Source: Rhodobacteraceae bacterium LMO-JJ12
Lineage (GTDB): Bacteria; Pseudomonadota; Alphaproteobacteria; Rhodobacterales; Rhodobacteraceae
Direction of reading: 5' to 3'
Length of the DNA: 64,000 nucleotides
NCBI GenBank assembly: GCA_021555075.1
Contig: JAKGBX010000005.1
Location: 1 to 64,000 of the forward strand
The notes under the pieces were generated by a model, which searched no databases, was not told the DNA's origin, and saw only the letters and a list, made by a program, of their open reading frames with translations. How positions within the stretch are numbered: position 1 is the first letter of the stretch; every line of letters begins with the position of its first letter. The position numbers and the translations under genes are program-made. This document shows positions 1 through 8,663 of this stretch, piece by piece.

Positions 1-85
1 CGATGCCGGTGGCACCGCTATGCGCGAATGCCGTGACCGCAGTACCTGCAATCAACACTGCCGCTACGATAGTCGTCTTTTTCAT
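1..85 (-). CDS. Secreted protein, N-terminal part only (possible cytochrome c')
   Basis: The gene runs off the left edge, so only the first 28 codons are visible on the minus strand. They encode a clear Sec signal peptide (MKKTTIVAAV, then a hydrophobic stretch ending AFA) followed by HSGATGI. An AAGGATC ribosome-binding site lies about 8 bases before the ATG. The mature start resembles small periplasmic cytochromes c' of Rhodobacteraceae, and a cytochrome c gene lies just upstream; this assignment is inference. It is separated by only 43 bases from the next minus-strand gene, so it could be the last member of the 1505-to-1 gene group. Confidence 0.6.
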   Translation of the reverse strand, partial: MKKTTIVAAVLIAGTAVTAFAHSGATGI

Positions 86-128
86 GTCTTCGATCCTTCT
101 TTGGGTCTGCTTTTCGAGCGATGTGAAA

Positions 129-458
129 TCAGACCCACCGTCGTGGCGGTGGAGGATCGCTGGCGGAGCGCAACTCGGTTCGTTGGGTCGCGACGTCTTG
201 CATGACTGCCGTCAGAAACTGCGGCTCGTAAACCACGTTTGGCTGGAGAAACACCACCGGCGTGACAGAACAATCGAGTCCCGGATGACAGTGGCCAGAG
301 GCCTCGTTCGTCGATGACCCTACATCTTCGTGAGCGTGAAATTCTTGCGCCAAGGACGCTTCACCATGAAAAGCTGGCGCCTCAGGCACTCCGAGAACCA
401 CTAGGAAAAGGCCGAAAACGGCCGACAGAATCCATCGGTTCGTCTTCGACCAACGCAT
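129..458 (-). CDS. Small secreted or membrane-anchored protein of unknown function
   Basis: This 109-residue protein has an N-terminal hydrophobic segment (residues about 9-28) preceded by basic residues, which acts as a signal peptide or membrane anchor. The exported part is rich in His and Cys (HAHE, GHCHPGLDC) and ends in a Pro/Arg tail. The start codon overlaps the stop of the cytochrome c gene (TGATG at 456-460), so the two are translationally coupled. The family was not recognised. The His/Cys content and the cytochrome and metal neighbours suggest metal or haem binding, which is inference only. Confidence 0.6.
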   Translation of the reverse strand: MRWSKTNRWILSAVFGLFLVVLGVPEAPAFHGEASLAQEFHAHEDVGSSTNEASGHCHPGLDCSVTPVVFLQPNVVYEPQFLTAVMQDVATQRTELRSASDPPPPRRWV

Positions 459-916
459 CAGTTGATCCCGTTGGCCCGCTGCAATTCGCGGACATAGGCG
501 GCCACCATCTTGACGTCTCCTTGGGTCAATCCCTCGATCTTAGGCATATTACCGAAATTCCAGTGATGTGCACGGACGCCGTTTTGAGCTGCCAGAACAA
601 AAGCCATGTCCGAATGGTGGCTCGGTTCGTAGATCTTGTGCACGAGAGGCGGCGCAACACCGTTGCGACCGGCGGCATTTTCGCCGTGACACTCGGAACA
701 TTTTGCCTCAAATATGTTCTTCCCAAGCGCCGCCTGCTGCGAGAGTGCGTCAGGCAGCTGGACCTGGACGATCGGGCCGCCTTCAGCGATCTCACTTGTG
801 TCGGGTGGCGTCATGGAGTGGCCAACCGCTGTATCTTCCGCTCCAACGAACTGCCAAACGGCAAAACCCCCGCCGATAACAAAAACGGCACCAATCAGCG
901 CAGTCAATTTGTCCAT
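458..916 (-). CDS. Membrane-anchored or secreted mono-haem cytochrome c
   Basis: This 152-residue protein has an N-terminal hydrophobic segment (residues 5-24) that can be a signal or anchor. A single haem c site, CSECH, lies at residues 73-77 (C73, C76, H77), and a likely axial Met is M124 in FGNMPKIEGL. It is a class I cytochrome c that should carry electrons in the periplasm. The ATG at 914-916 was chosen because upstream in-frame sequence to 1144 overlaps the transpeptidase gene and has no signal-peptide character. It is coupled to the downstream small gene. Haem attachment would need a Ccm system, part of which (ccmFGHI) lies nearby at 4406-8599. Confidence 0.85.
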   Translation of the reverse strand: MDKLTALIGAVFVIGGGFAVWQFVGAEDTAVGHSMTPPDTSEIAEGGPIVQVQLPDALSQQAALGKNIFEAKCSECHGENAAGRNGVAPPLVHKIYEPSHHSDMAFVLAAQNGVRAHHWNFGNMPKIEGLTQGDVKMVAAYVRELQRANGIN

Positions 917-944
917 GCCTGTATCTTCCGCCTTGCCCGTTGGG

Positions 945-1505
945 TCAGATGAGTTTGACTTGAGTGCCGACAGGTGCCCGCTCGTAGACTTCCTCGATCT
1001 GTGCGTTGAACAGGCCGATGCAGCCGTTTGACGACCGGCGGCCGATCTTGCGCGTATCCTGTGTCCCGTGAATACGGTAGTACTGCCACGACAGGTACAG
1101 TGCACGAGTACCCAATGGGTTGTCCGGATCACCCCCCTCGACACGAGCCGGCCATTCCGGATTGCGTTCCCGCATGGAGGGCGTTGGCGCCCAGCTGGGG
1201 TTTTTGCGTTTTTCCACCACTTCGGTGTAACCGCGTTTGGTGAGTTCGTCGGTCAGCGGAACGGACGTTGGGTAGATCCGCATTTCGCCATCTGATGTCC
1301 AATGCTGGAGCGCCTTCGTCACGGTATCGGAGATGATGATCCCCTTTCCGAGTGCGTCGAAGTGATCTTGCCAGTCATGAACTCGAAAAGAAGAGATGTT
1401 GCGGCGAATGGTTTCGGCTCGAACCACGCTTGGTGCAACCAAAGCGACAGCCGCATATCCCAATAGGCTTCGTCGATTAACCTTGTTGTTTCGCAAAATT
1501 GTCAT
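945..1505 (-). CDS. L,D-transpeptidase (YkuD family), secreted
   Basis: This 186-residue protein has a twin-arginine-like signal (NRRSLLGYAAVALVAPSVVRA). A YkuD catalytic signature follows: H146 in IHGT and the nucleophile C162 in SSNGCIG. Family members cross-link peptidoglycan stem peptides or attach proteins to them. The Arg that normally follows Cys-Ile/Val is Gly here, a deviation from the SxGCxR consensus that could affect substrate choice. It is the first gene of a minus-strand group with the cytochrome genes. A tandem TGTATCC motif lies about 80 bases upstream (1586-1602). Confidence 0.88.
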   Translation of the reverse strand: MTILRNNKVNRRSLLGYAAVALVAPSVVRAETIRRNISSFRVHDWQDHFDALGKGIIISDTVTKALQHWTSDGEMRIYPTSVPLTDELTKRGYTEVVEKRKNPSWAPTPSMRERNPEWPARVEGGDPDNPLGTRALYLSWQYYRIHGTQDTRKIGRRSSNGCIGLFNAQIEEVYERAPVGTQVKLI

Positions 1506-1585
1506 GACACACTCCTAGCCTCGGATTTGTTGCATCTCTTTTACGGGAGACCCGGCATCAGGCAACCTGACAAGGCCGCGAGAAG

Positions 1586-1602
1586 TGTATCCATTTGTAT
1601 CC
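1586..1602. promoter_or_regulatory. Tandem TGTATCC repeat, candidate OmpR-type operator
   Basis: TGTATCC occurs at 1586-1592 and again at 1596-1602, a 10-bp period typical of OmpR/PhoB-family response-regulator sites. The same arrangement recurs twice upstream of the response-regulator gene (11140-11156 and 11168-11184). It sits between the divergent genes at 1505 (minus) and 1662 (plus), so it could control either. Confidence 0.5.
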
Positions 1603-1661
1603 TTGACCTTACCCTGCTGGAGGGCCGCAAATGACGCCGGGAACGAGACAATGGGGGTGTC

Positions 1662-1964
1662 ATGGACCACCGGAACCACAGAAAAAAGCCGATCACGGAC
1701 AGGCTCATGCATTACGGAATGATGGCGTGTTGCGTCGTCATGCTGCTGCCCATTGCGGGATTTTTTCTTGCCGGCGGCACATTGGCGGGCATGTGGGGCA
1801 ATGCAGCGGCTTTTGCCCCGCTCCTGCTGTGCGTGGGGGCGCATCTCGTGATGCACAAATTCATGGGAAAATCGTGCCATTCCGACAAGGCAAAGGATAC
1901 TATCGAGGAAACGACCGAGCCCATAACCTCCGCGATTCCAGTCGTGGTCCGCGACAGGCCGTGA
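1662..1964 (+). CDS. Small membrane protein, DUF2933-like
   Basis: This 100-residue protein has two hydrophobic segments (about residues 20-38 and 45-65) followed by HLVMHKFMGKSCH and an acidic tail. The short length, two helices and His-rich loop resemble DUF2933 proteins, which often sit in copper or redox gene clusters; the family call is tentative. A start at 1707 (MHYGMMAC) is possible. The lipoprotein gene begins directly after its stop codon, indicating an operon with the genes downstream. Confidence 0.6.
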   Translation: MDHRNHRKKPITDRLMHYGMMACCVVMLLPIAGFFLAGGTLAGMWGNAAAFAPLLLCVGAHLVMHKFMGKSCHSDKAKDTIEETTEPITSAIPVVVRDRP

Positions 1965-1965
1965 T

Positions 1966-2190
1966 GTGCGCGGGAAGGTACGCGTAGGCGCGTTGCTGTT
2001 GTCGGGTTTCATGCTTGGGGGATGTGCCGGAAGTCTTGAAGACTGCTCGGATCGCGGCGCTATCGTGTCCACGAAGCAAGCGTCAGACCTTCTGCCGGAT
2101 GGGTGTCGAACCCTTTCATCTTCTGCGACTGGCGTTGCGCGAATTGTCTGTGCGGACGGTCGTCAGGGTTTTGCCACAGGTGGACTTTGA
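1966..2190 (+). CDS. Small lipoprotein of unknown function
   Basis: This 74-residue product starts with GTG immediately after the preceding stop codon. The N-terminus is a lipoprotein signal: charged start, hydrophobic stretch, then lipobox LGGC with the lipidated Cys at about residue 20. The mature part has several Cys residues (CS, CR, CADG), as in small periplasmic disulfide-bonded proteins. It lies between the small membrane protein and the DsbD-like gene, so a role in periplasmic redox chemistry is plausible but unproven. Confidence 0.55.
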   Translation: MRGKVRVGALLLSGFMLGGCAGSLEDCSDRGAIVSTKQASDLLPDGCRTLSSSATGVARIVCADGRQGFATGGL

Positions 2191-2247
2191 CGCAATTTCC
2201 GCCGTCCTGGCGAAATCTGCGGAAAATATGGGAAGGAAGCAGGTATC

Positions 2248-4377
2248 TTGATCGATTGCCTTTTGATCCTGCGACGGGTTTTGCTTATTCCCTTCGTGCT
2301 CTTGGCCCTTGTCTCTGGAAGTGTCTCGGCAGCAACCTCTGCTGAATACCAAAGTGCGCCACTTACCGCGTATCTCATCAGTGTACAGGACGGCGTTCCC
2401 GAGAACACACGGACTCTGTCAGCCGGGCTTCATCTTCAACTGAACGAAAACTGGAAGACCTATTGGCGGTCGGCGGGCGAGGTGGGAATACCGCCTTCGG
2501 TCGAATGGAGCGGTTCCGAAAACGTCGCAGATGTCGAATTCATGTGGCCCGCCCCAACGCGCTTCACCGCCTTCGGCATCGAAAATTTTGGTTATGCGGG
2601 TGACGTCGTCTTTCCGCTGCGCATAACGCTCAAAGATCCCGGCGCACCTGTGACTCTTTCCGCGCAGGTCAAACTGCTGGTGTGCTCCAATGTCTGTGTC
2701 CCGGAAGAGTTTGACCTGTCACTTCGCCTCGGACGGGGCAACGTCATCGACAGCACTTCGGCTGGGCTGATCGGTACGTTTTCCGAGCGCGTCCCCGAAG
2801 GGGCCAAGACGAGCGGCGTCAGCGAGGCAAATGCCTTCATCGACGAAGACCTCACGGAGTTGATCGTCAGCCTTCGCGTCGATGAACCACTCCAGTCGCC
2901 GGATGTGTTTCCCGAACTGGGTATGGGTGTTGCGCTTGGCAAACCCGATATCCGTTTGGGAGAAGAGGATCGTTTGCTTTGGGCGCGCTTGCCGATCCTC
3001 TCGTCGAATACGGATGTGACAGTGGCTCCGTCGATTACCGTCACCGACGGCGAGAACCGGGCGTTTACCGTGATTGCGGATCGCGTGGCGCAAGGCATCG
3101 CGCCGCCTTTCGAACTGGCCGCCACGACACCGGACATGATGGAACTGCTTTGGATTGCCGCGATCGCGCTGCTGGGTGGATTGATCCTGAATGTGATGCC
3201 CTGCGTGCTGCCGGTGCTGTCCATCAAGGTGTCGTCTGTGCTCAAACACACCGATCACGACACAACCCGTGTCCGGTTCGGTTTCGTCGCTGCCAGCGCC
3301 GGCATCATGACGTTCATGTGGGGTCTGGCGCTCGTCCTCTGGGCGCTCCAGACGGCAGGCCTCAGCGTCGGGTGGGGTTTGCAGTTTCAAAGCCCGCTGT
3401 TTCTTGCGGCGATGATCGCTGTCCTGCTCGTCTTTTCGGCAAATCTGTTCGCAGCGTTCGAGTTCGCCCTTCCACACGGCATGCAGACGCGGCTTGCAGG
3501 GGCCGGAGGACGCAACGGGTATTCCGCCGACTTTTTCACTGGCATGTTCGGTGCCGTCATGGCGACGCCTTGTTCGGCACCGTTCCTCGGCACCGCGGTG
3601 GCCTTTGCTTTGGCCGGGCGTGGCGTGGACATCCTCATCGTCTTTACGAGCCTCGGGCTCGGCCTCGCCCTGCCCTATCTCGTCATCGCCGCGTTCCCGC
3701 GTCTGGTCGCATTCATGCCCAAGCCTGGTCGATGGATGCTGATCATCAAAAGCGTCATGGGGGTTTTGTTGCTTGCAACCGCCGTGTGGCTGTTCTGGGT
3801 GCTCGACGGTGTCGCCGGGCTTGCGTCTGTCATCGCGGTCGCGGCGTTGTCCGGTCTCGCCGTTCTGATCTTGTCCCTCCCGAATGTGCAGTCCCAATTC
3901 AGGTGGTCTATTGCCACAGCCAGCCTTGTCCTGGCTCTTGCCGCAGGTCCTGTCCTGCAGCAATCAGCGCCGGCCCGTTCAGAGTCGCAATCGGCATTGG
4001 CTTGGATCGCATTTGATCGTTCGGACATAGCGAAACGCGTGTCCGCAGGAGAGGTCGTCTTTGTCGATGTGACCGCTGACTGGTGCCTGACGTGCAAAGC
4101 GAACAAGACACTTGTCATCGACCGTGATCCGGTCCGCAGTGCGCTGGACACGCCGGGCGTCACGCCGATGCAGGCAGATTGGACACGCCCGGACGCGCGC
4201 ATTTCCCGTTACCTTGAGAGTTTCGGCAGATATGGCATCCCCTTCAATGCCGTCTATGGACCGTCGGCACCAAACGGCATTGTGCTGTCCGAATTGCTGA
4301 CGACCGAGGACGTGATGAACGCCTTGGCGCAAGCCAGGGGTCGGGATATTTCCGCAAAGGTTGCCGGACAGGAGTGA
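2248..4377 (+). CDS. ScsB/DsbD-type protein-disulfide reductase
   Basis: This 709-residue protein transfers reducing equivalents from cytoplasmic thioredoxin across the inner membrane to periplasmic thiol proteins. It has a signal peptide, an N-terminal periplasmic domain with a CSNVC motif (C146, C150), and a membrane domain from about residue 300 with the redox Cys pair (NVMPCVLPVLS and ATPCSAPFL). A C-terminal thioredoxin-like domain carries WCLTC (C613, C616). The long N-terminal domain and overall order match ScsB more than classical DsbD. The start is TTG 2248 behind a GGAAGGAAG ribosome-binding site; no earlier ATG fits. It may supply reductant to CcmG/CcmH encoded on the opposite strand nearby, or support copper resistance. 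Confidence 0.88.
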   Translation: MIDCLLILRRVLLIPFVLLALVSGSVSAATSAEYQSAPLTAYLISVQDGVPENTRTLSAGLHLQLNENWKTYWRSAGEVGIPPSVEWSGSENVADVEFMWPAPTRFTAFGIENFGYAGDVVFPLRITLKDPGAPVTLSAQVKLLVCSNVCVPEEFDLSLRLGRGNVIDSTSAGLIGTFSERVPEGAKTSGVSEANAFIDEDLTELIVSLRVDEPLQSPDVFPELGMGVALGKPDIRLGEEDRLLWARLPILSSNTDVTVAPSITVTDGENRAFTVIADRVAQGIAPPFELAATTPDMMELLWIAAIALLGGLILNVMPCVLPVLSIKVSSVLKHTDHDTTRVRFGFVAASAGIMTFMWGLALVLWALQTAGLSVGWGLQFQSPLFLAAMIAVLLVFSANLFAAFEFALPHGMQTRLAGAGGRNGYSADFFTGMFGAVMATPCSAPFLGTAVAFALAGRGVDILIVFTSLGLGLALPYLVIAAFPRLVAFMPKPGRWMLIIKSVMGVLLLATAVWLFWVLDGVAGLASVIAVAALSGLAVLILSLPNVQSQFRWSIATASLVLALAAGPVLQQSAPARSESQSALAWIAFDRSDIAKRVSAGEVVFVDVTADWCLTCKANKTLVIDRDPVRSALDTPGVTPMQADWTRPDARISRYLESFGRYGIPFNAVYGPSAPNGIVLSELLTTEDVMNALAQARGRDISAKVAGQE

Positions 4378-4405
4378 CCTGCCCGGGCGGGACACCGACC
4401 AGTAG

Positions 4406-5557
4406 TCAGCCGCCGAGCCGCTCAAGCGCGGCACGGACCGCCGCACGCCGAGGATCACTGGCAGGCTGCTGTTCCAACAGCGCTTCAGCCTTACGGTAGG
4501 CGGCGATGGCGCGATCGGGCTCCTGAAGGACGGTATAGGCGTTTGCCAGCCGCATCCAACCATCCAGATCGTCCGGATCATCCTCAAGACGCTCGGCCAG
4601 CCGCGAGACCATCGACCGGATGAACTCCGCGCGGTCCGCGTCATTCATCTCCGACGCCGCCGCAACATCTGCCGCACTCGGGCCGGGTTGTGATGTCGGC
4701 CCGCTGGGTAGATCGACGACCGGGAGGTCAGCTGCCGCTGCAATCCGGTTGATCTGCAAAACGTATGTTTCCATCCAGGGCACGAACGTCTTTTCCTGGT
4801 TCAGCCGGGAAACGAGCAGATCGTAGGCCTTACGCGTCTCTTCTTTTTGAAGATGGTAGAGAGACTCGAAATAGGTTGCCGCAGGATTGGATGGGTCAAG
4901 TTCCAAAGCGCGATCAATGGCCAATTTTGCCCGTGGAATAACAACGCCATCATTGGCAACCGCGACAGCCTCCGCCAGCATGGAGAATGTCGCGGAGGTG
5001 GCATCCTCCCGTTTGGCGACAACTTCGAATGCTTCGACAGCATCAACTGTTCTGCCCATGCGCTGATAGGTCTGGCCCAACAGCATCCACCCTTCGCTGG
5101 GGCCGCCGGTCGGATCGGATACAAGCCTTTCGCGAAGTTGTATTGCCAGCGCCGTCACTTCATCAGTCTGTGCGCGCTCCTCTGCACGGGCAGCGAAGGC
5201 CATTGAAGGCACCTCCGGCGATCCCATTGTCAGATAGTAGCCCGCGGCAATAACCGGCGCGAGGACCGCCGCGACAACAAGAGTGCCTCTGCCACCACTA
5301 CGGGACGATCCGGCTTTTGCTTCCAAATTGCGGGTCGTCGCGAGGATCCGTTTCTTGATCTCGAGTCTGGCTGCTTGAGCTTCTTGTTCAGAAATCAAAC
5401 CGCGGTCCATGTCTCGTTCGATTTCCTGCATCTGATCGGCGAGGATGGCCGGTACCGCATCTCCTCTGGTGAGAGTGTTCGATTTGGACAGCAGCAGCGG
5501 GTAGAGGACTATTCCGATCGCGACCAGCGTCAGAAGACCGAAAATACCCCAGATCAT
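4406..5557 (-). CDS. ccmI: Cytochrome c biogenesis protein CcmI
   Basis: This 383-residue protein has an N-terminal membrane helix (IWGIFGLLTLVAIGIVLYPLLL), a cytoplasmic loop with a leucine-zipper-like heptad region, a second helix near residue 95-110, and a periplasmic TPR region to the C-terminus. This is the CcmI/CycH architecture. CcmI binds the C-terminus of apocytochrome c and delivers it to the CcmFH haem ligation complex. It is the last gene of the ccmFGHI operon, and its ATG overlaps the ccmH stop. The gene converges on the ScsB-like gene with 28 bases between stops. Confidence 0.92.
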   Translation of the reverse strand: MIWGIFGLLTLVAIGIVLYPLLLSKSNTLTRGDAVPAILADQMQEIERDMDRGLISEQEAQAARLEIKKRILATTRNLEAKAGSSRSGGRGTLVVAAVLAPVIAAGYYLTMGSPEVPSMAFAARAEERAQTDEVTALAIQLRERLVSDPTGGPSEGWMLLGQTYQRMGRTVDAVEAFEVVAKREDATSATFSMLAEAVAVANDGVVIPRAKLAIDRALELDPSNPAATYFESLYHLQKEETRKAYDLLVSRLNQEKTFVPWMETYVLQINRIAAAADLPVVDLPSGPTSQPGPSAADVAAASEMNDADRAEFIRSMVSRLAERLEDDPDDLDGWMRLANAYTVLQEPDRAIAAYRKAEALLEQQPASDPRRAAVRAALERLGG

Positions 5558-6027
5558 GACGCATCCCCCGCTTCGTTTTGTCTGAGAATTTCGGACACGG
5601 TGTTCTCATCCTCCGAGCCCAAGTCTTCAAATGCCTCTTGCTTTCGCCGACTCATCAGTAGCCCGCCACCAACGAAAACCCCGATCAGAACGAAAGCGAT
5701 CGGAGCGAACCAAAGCGCGTAGGTCGCAGGCTCCAGAGGCGGTTTCAGCAGCACGTAATCCCCGTACCGCGCCCGTATGTATTCGATCACCTCGGTGTCA
5801 CTGTCTCCGGCGACCAAGCGCTCGCGTACGAGCAGACGCAAGTCCCGCGCCACACCCGCGTTCGAACTGTCGATGTCCTGATTTTGACAGACGACACATC
5901 GCAGATCCTTGGAAATCTCCCGCGCACGCTGTTCCAATACCGGGGCGGTCAGCATTTCGTCCGGTTCCACCGCATTGGCGGCAATGGGAAGGAGCCCGAT
6001 GCAAAACGCGAAAATCAACTGTCTCAT
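5554..6027 (-). CDS. ccmH: Cytochrome c maturation protein CcmH
   Basis: This 157-residue protein has a signal peptide (cleavage near residue 20), the family motif LRCVVCQ with redox Cys C44 and C47, and a C-terminal membrane helix (residues about 105-127). CcmH reduces or holds the CxxCH cysteines of apocytochromes before haem ligation. It overlaps ccmG and ccmI by four bases each, so the three are translated together. The length matches the short CcmH form that pairs with a separate CcmI. Confidence 0.93.
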   Translation of the reverse strand: MRQLIFAFCIGLLPIAANAVEPDEMLTAPVLEQRAREISKDLRCVVCQNQDIDSSNAGVARDLRLLVRERLVAGDSDTEVIEYIRARYGDYVLLKPPLEPATYALWFAPIAFVLIGVFVGGGLLMSRRKQEAFEDLGSEDENTVSEILRQNEAGDAS

Positions 6028-6590
6028 GATGCTGCTCCATTTGGCAGTGCGCCTGCCTGCTTCAGGGCTTGCGTGAACCGTTCGACGGCGTCCGGACCCA
6101 CGACCGGCCCGACATAGCGAAACAAAACGGTGCCATCGCTATCGACGATGAAGGTTTCCGGCACGCCCGACAGGCCCCATTCGATCCCGGTCCGGCCCGA
6201 CAGGTCGGACCCGATCCGCTCGTAGGGATTGCCGAGGTCATTGAGCCACTTCACGGCATCCTCAGGTTTGTCTTTGTAGTTTATTCCGAACAACCGCATG
6301 CCGTCTCGTTCGACAAATCTTGTCAACACGGCATGTTCCGCGCGGCAGGGCACGCACCAGGACGCAAAGACATTGACCACGACCGGTCGTTCGTTGCCGA
6401 CAAGATCGCTTCGGGCCAGGCCGGGTGTCTCCAACCCCGGCACGGGATCGAGGTCGAACGCCGGGGCCGGTTGCGAGATCAGGACGGAAGGGATCTCGTT
6501 GGGATCCCGGTCGGGATTGAGCCCCCAGAGAAAAAACCCCCCGAATATGACCGCCGCAATAAACGGCAGCCCGGCAATGAGACGTTTCAT
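6024..6590 (-). CDS. ccmG: Thiol:disulfide interchange protein CcmG (DsbE)
   Basis: This 188-residue membrane-anchored thioredoxin-fold protein has an N-terminal helix at residues 5-24 and an active site WCVPC (C79, C82). The family's GV-x-E-T-F motif (cis-Pro loop region, LSGVPETF) is present. CcmG keeps apocytochrome or CcmH cysteines reduced during cytochrome c maturation. It lies 8 bases downstream of ccmF and overlaps ccmH by four bases. The ScsB-like protein at 2248-4377 is a possible electron donor. Confidence 0.93.
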   Translation of the reverse strand: MKRLIAGLPFIAAVIFGGFFLWGLNPDRDPNEIPSVLISQPAPAFDLDPVPGLETPGLARSDLVGNERPVVVNVFASWCVPCRAEHAVLTRFVERDGMRLFGINYKDKPEDAVKWLNDLGNPYERIGSDLSGRTGIEWGLSGVPETFIVDSDGTVLFRYVGPVVGPDAVERFTQALKQAGALPNGAAS

Positions 6591-6598
6591 CTTCTCTC

Positions 6599-8599
6599 CT
6601 ACTCGGCAGGAACGGCATCGGTGGCTGGCTGTTTGGCACGGCGCGGCGCCCCGACCCTCAAACGGCGATCCGACAAGGACAAACAGCCACCGATCACCAG
6701 CAGGATCGAGCCGATCCAGATCAGGTTGACGAGCGGTTCATAGAGGATCCGAAGGGTCCATGCTCCGGCGTTGTTCACTTGATCGGAGGCTGGCGTTGCA
6801 ATCGACGTATAGAGATCACCCGCCAATGTGGAGCGGATGGCCGACTCCGTCGTCTGGCTTTCCGCGACCGGGTAATACCGCCGTTCCGGGAAAAGTGTCG
6901 TGACCAATTCGCCATCCCGACGCACCACAAGGGTGCCGCGATCCGCGATGTAGTTCGGCCCTTGAACCTTTGCGGCCCCTTCGAAGGTGATGTCGAACCC
7001 GGCGATCGTGACTTCGGTCCCGGGGGCGGCAAAGACGATCTCCTCACTCTTCCATCCGGTCGAGCCGATCATCCCCATCATCAACACAGCGACGCCGGCA
7101 TGGGCAAGCGTCATACCGTGAGAGGCGCGTGGCAGGTTGCGCACGCGTCTCGCGCTCTCTGCAAGGGAAACCTCGAACAGACGGATGCGTAGCGCCCATT
7201 CCCGCAGGGTCGCAAAAAGCAGCCACGCTGCGCCGAGGATGGCAAGATAGGCCATGATCGGCCCGCCATACAGAAGATACCACGCGGCCAAGGCGGCGAC
7301 GACCGCCAGCACGGCCACGAACCGAATGCGATCGAGCAAACCGGCGAAATCAGCCCGCTTCCACGACAGGAATGGACCAAGACCCATGAACACGACCAGC
7401 GCCAGCATCATCGGAATGAAGGCCGCGTTGAAGAAAGGTGGACCCACCGAGATCTTGTCCCCCGTGACAGCCTCGAGGATCAGCGGATAAAGCGTCCCGA
7501 ACAGGACCGTTCCCGTAGCGGCGGCCAGAATGAGGTTGTTCACGAGCAGCCCGGCTTCGCGGCTGATCGGGCGAAACAGACCGCCCGGCTCCATTTCGGG
7601 TGCCCGCCAGGCGTAGAGCGCCAGCGACCCACCGATGGACACGGCCAGCAGACCCAGAATGTAAAGCCCGCGCTCCGGATCGACGGCGAACGCGTGTACC
7701 GATGTAAGCAGGCCTGACCGGACAATGAACGTCCCGAGAAGTGAAAGCGAGAAAGTCAGGATGGCAAGCAGGATAGTCCAGCTTTTGAACGCATCGCGCT
7801 TTTCCGTGACGATGGCCGAATGCAACAGCGCTGTGCCCAGAAGCCAAGGCATGAAGCTTACATTCTCGACCGGATCCCAGAACCACCAGCCGCCCCAGCC
7901 CAGTTCATAATAGGCCCACCAAGACCCGAGGGCGATACCCGCCGTCAGGCTGATCCAGGCGGCCAATGTCCATGGCCGGACCCATCTGGCCCAGGCCGGA
8001 TCGACGCGACCCTCTATAAGAGCCGCAACGGCGAAGGAAAACACGATGGAGAAGCCGACATACCCGAAATACAAGAGCGGCGGGTGCATGGCGAGACCCA
8101 TGTCCTGAAGCAACGGGTTCAGGTCATTGCCGTCGAGCGGCGGCGGAAACACCCGCTCGAAGGGGTTCGACGTCAGCAGCAGGAAGGACAGGAAGCCGAC
8201 ACTGATCCACGCCTGCACCGACAGGGTGCGCGCCTTGGTCTCGGCGGGGATGTTCGATCCGAACCAGGCGACGCCCGCGCCGAACACCGCGAGTATCAGG
8301 ATCCAGAGCAGCAGCGAACCCTCATGGCTGCCCCAGGTCCCGGCCACCTTGTAGAGCATCGGCTTGAGCGAATGGGAATTCTCGACGACGTTCCTGACGG
8401 TGAAGTCGCTGACGATGAAGGCCTGCATCAGCGCTGCGAAGGCTATGGCCACAAACAGCACTTGTCCTATTGCCGTCGCCTGGGCGGATTTCATCCAGAC
8501 GGCGTTTCCACGCGACGCACCTGCAATCGGCAGAACGCTTTGAACAAGCGCAAGCGCAAGCGCGAGGGCCAGTGCAAAGTGACCAATTTCCGGGACCAT
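6599..8599 (-). CDS. ccmF: Haem lyase subunit CcmF
   Basis: This 666-residue polytopic membrane protein carries the haem-handling WWD motif (GWGGWWFWDPVENVSF, residues about 234-249) and conserved periplasmic loops such as NSHSLKPMLYKVAGTWGSHEGS. CcmF with CcmH and CcmI forms the ligase that joins haem to CxxCH motifs. It opens the ccmFGHI operon. No ccmABCDE is seen in this window, so haem export and the CcmE chaperone must come from elsewhere, for example the chromosome. This copy may be specialised for the plasmid cytochromes. Confidence 0.95.
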   Translation of the reverse strand: MVPEIGHFALALALALALVQSVLPIAGASRGNAVWMKSAQATAIGQVLFVAIAFAALMQAFIVSDFTVRNVVENSHSLKPMLYKVAGTWGSHEGSLLLWILILAVFGAGVAWFGSNIPAETKARTLSVQAWISVGFLSFLLLTSNPFERVFPPPLDGNDLNPLLQDMGLAMHPPLLYFGYVGFSIVFSFAVAALIEGRVDPAWARWVRPWTLAAWISLTAGIALGSWWAYYELGWGGWWFWDPVENVSFMPWLLGTALLHSAIVTEKRDAFKSWTILLAILTFSLSLLGTFIVRSGLLTSVHAFAVDPERGLYILGLLAVSIGGSLALYAWRAPEMEPGGLFRPISREAGLLVNNLILAAATGTVLFGTLYPLILEAVTGDKISVGPPFFNAAFIPMMLALVVFMGLGPFLSWKRADFAGLLDRIRFVAVLAVVAALAAWYLLYGGPIMAYLAILGAAWLLFATLREWALRIRLFEVSLAESARRVRNLPRASHGMTLAHAGVAVLMMGMIGSTGWKSEEIVFAAPGTEVTIAGFDITFEGAAKVQGPNYIADRGTLVVRRDGELVTTLFPERRYYPVAESQTTESAIRSTLAGDLYTSIATPASDQVNNAGAWTLRILYEPLVNLIWIGSILLVIGGCLSLSDRRLRVGAPRRAKQPATDAVPAE

Positions 8600-8663
8600 G
8601 GCGTTCTTTCCGATCTAAAGTTAGTGACGTCGCGTGGGACGGTGTTCAAATTCGTGATGTGGA

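Noticed and set aside
2719-3963. A 414-codon open frame on the minus strand
   Set aside because: It is antisense to the ScsB-like gene and its translation looks like a GC-rich shadow.
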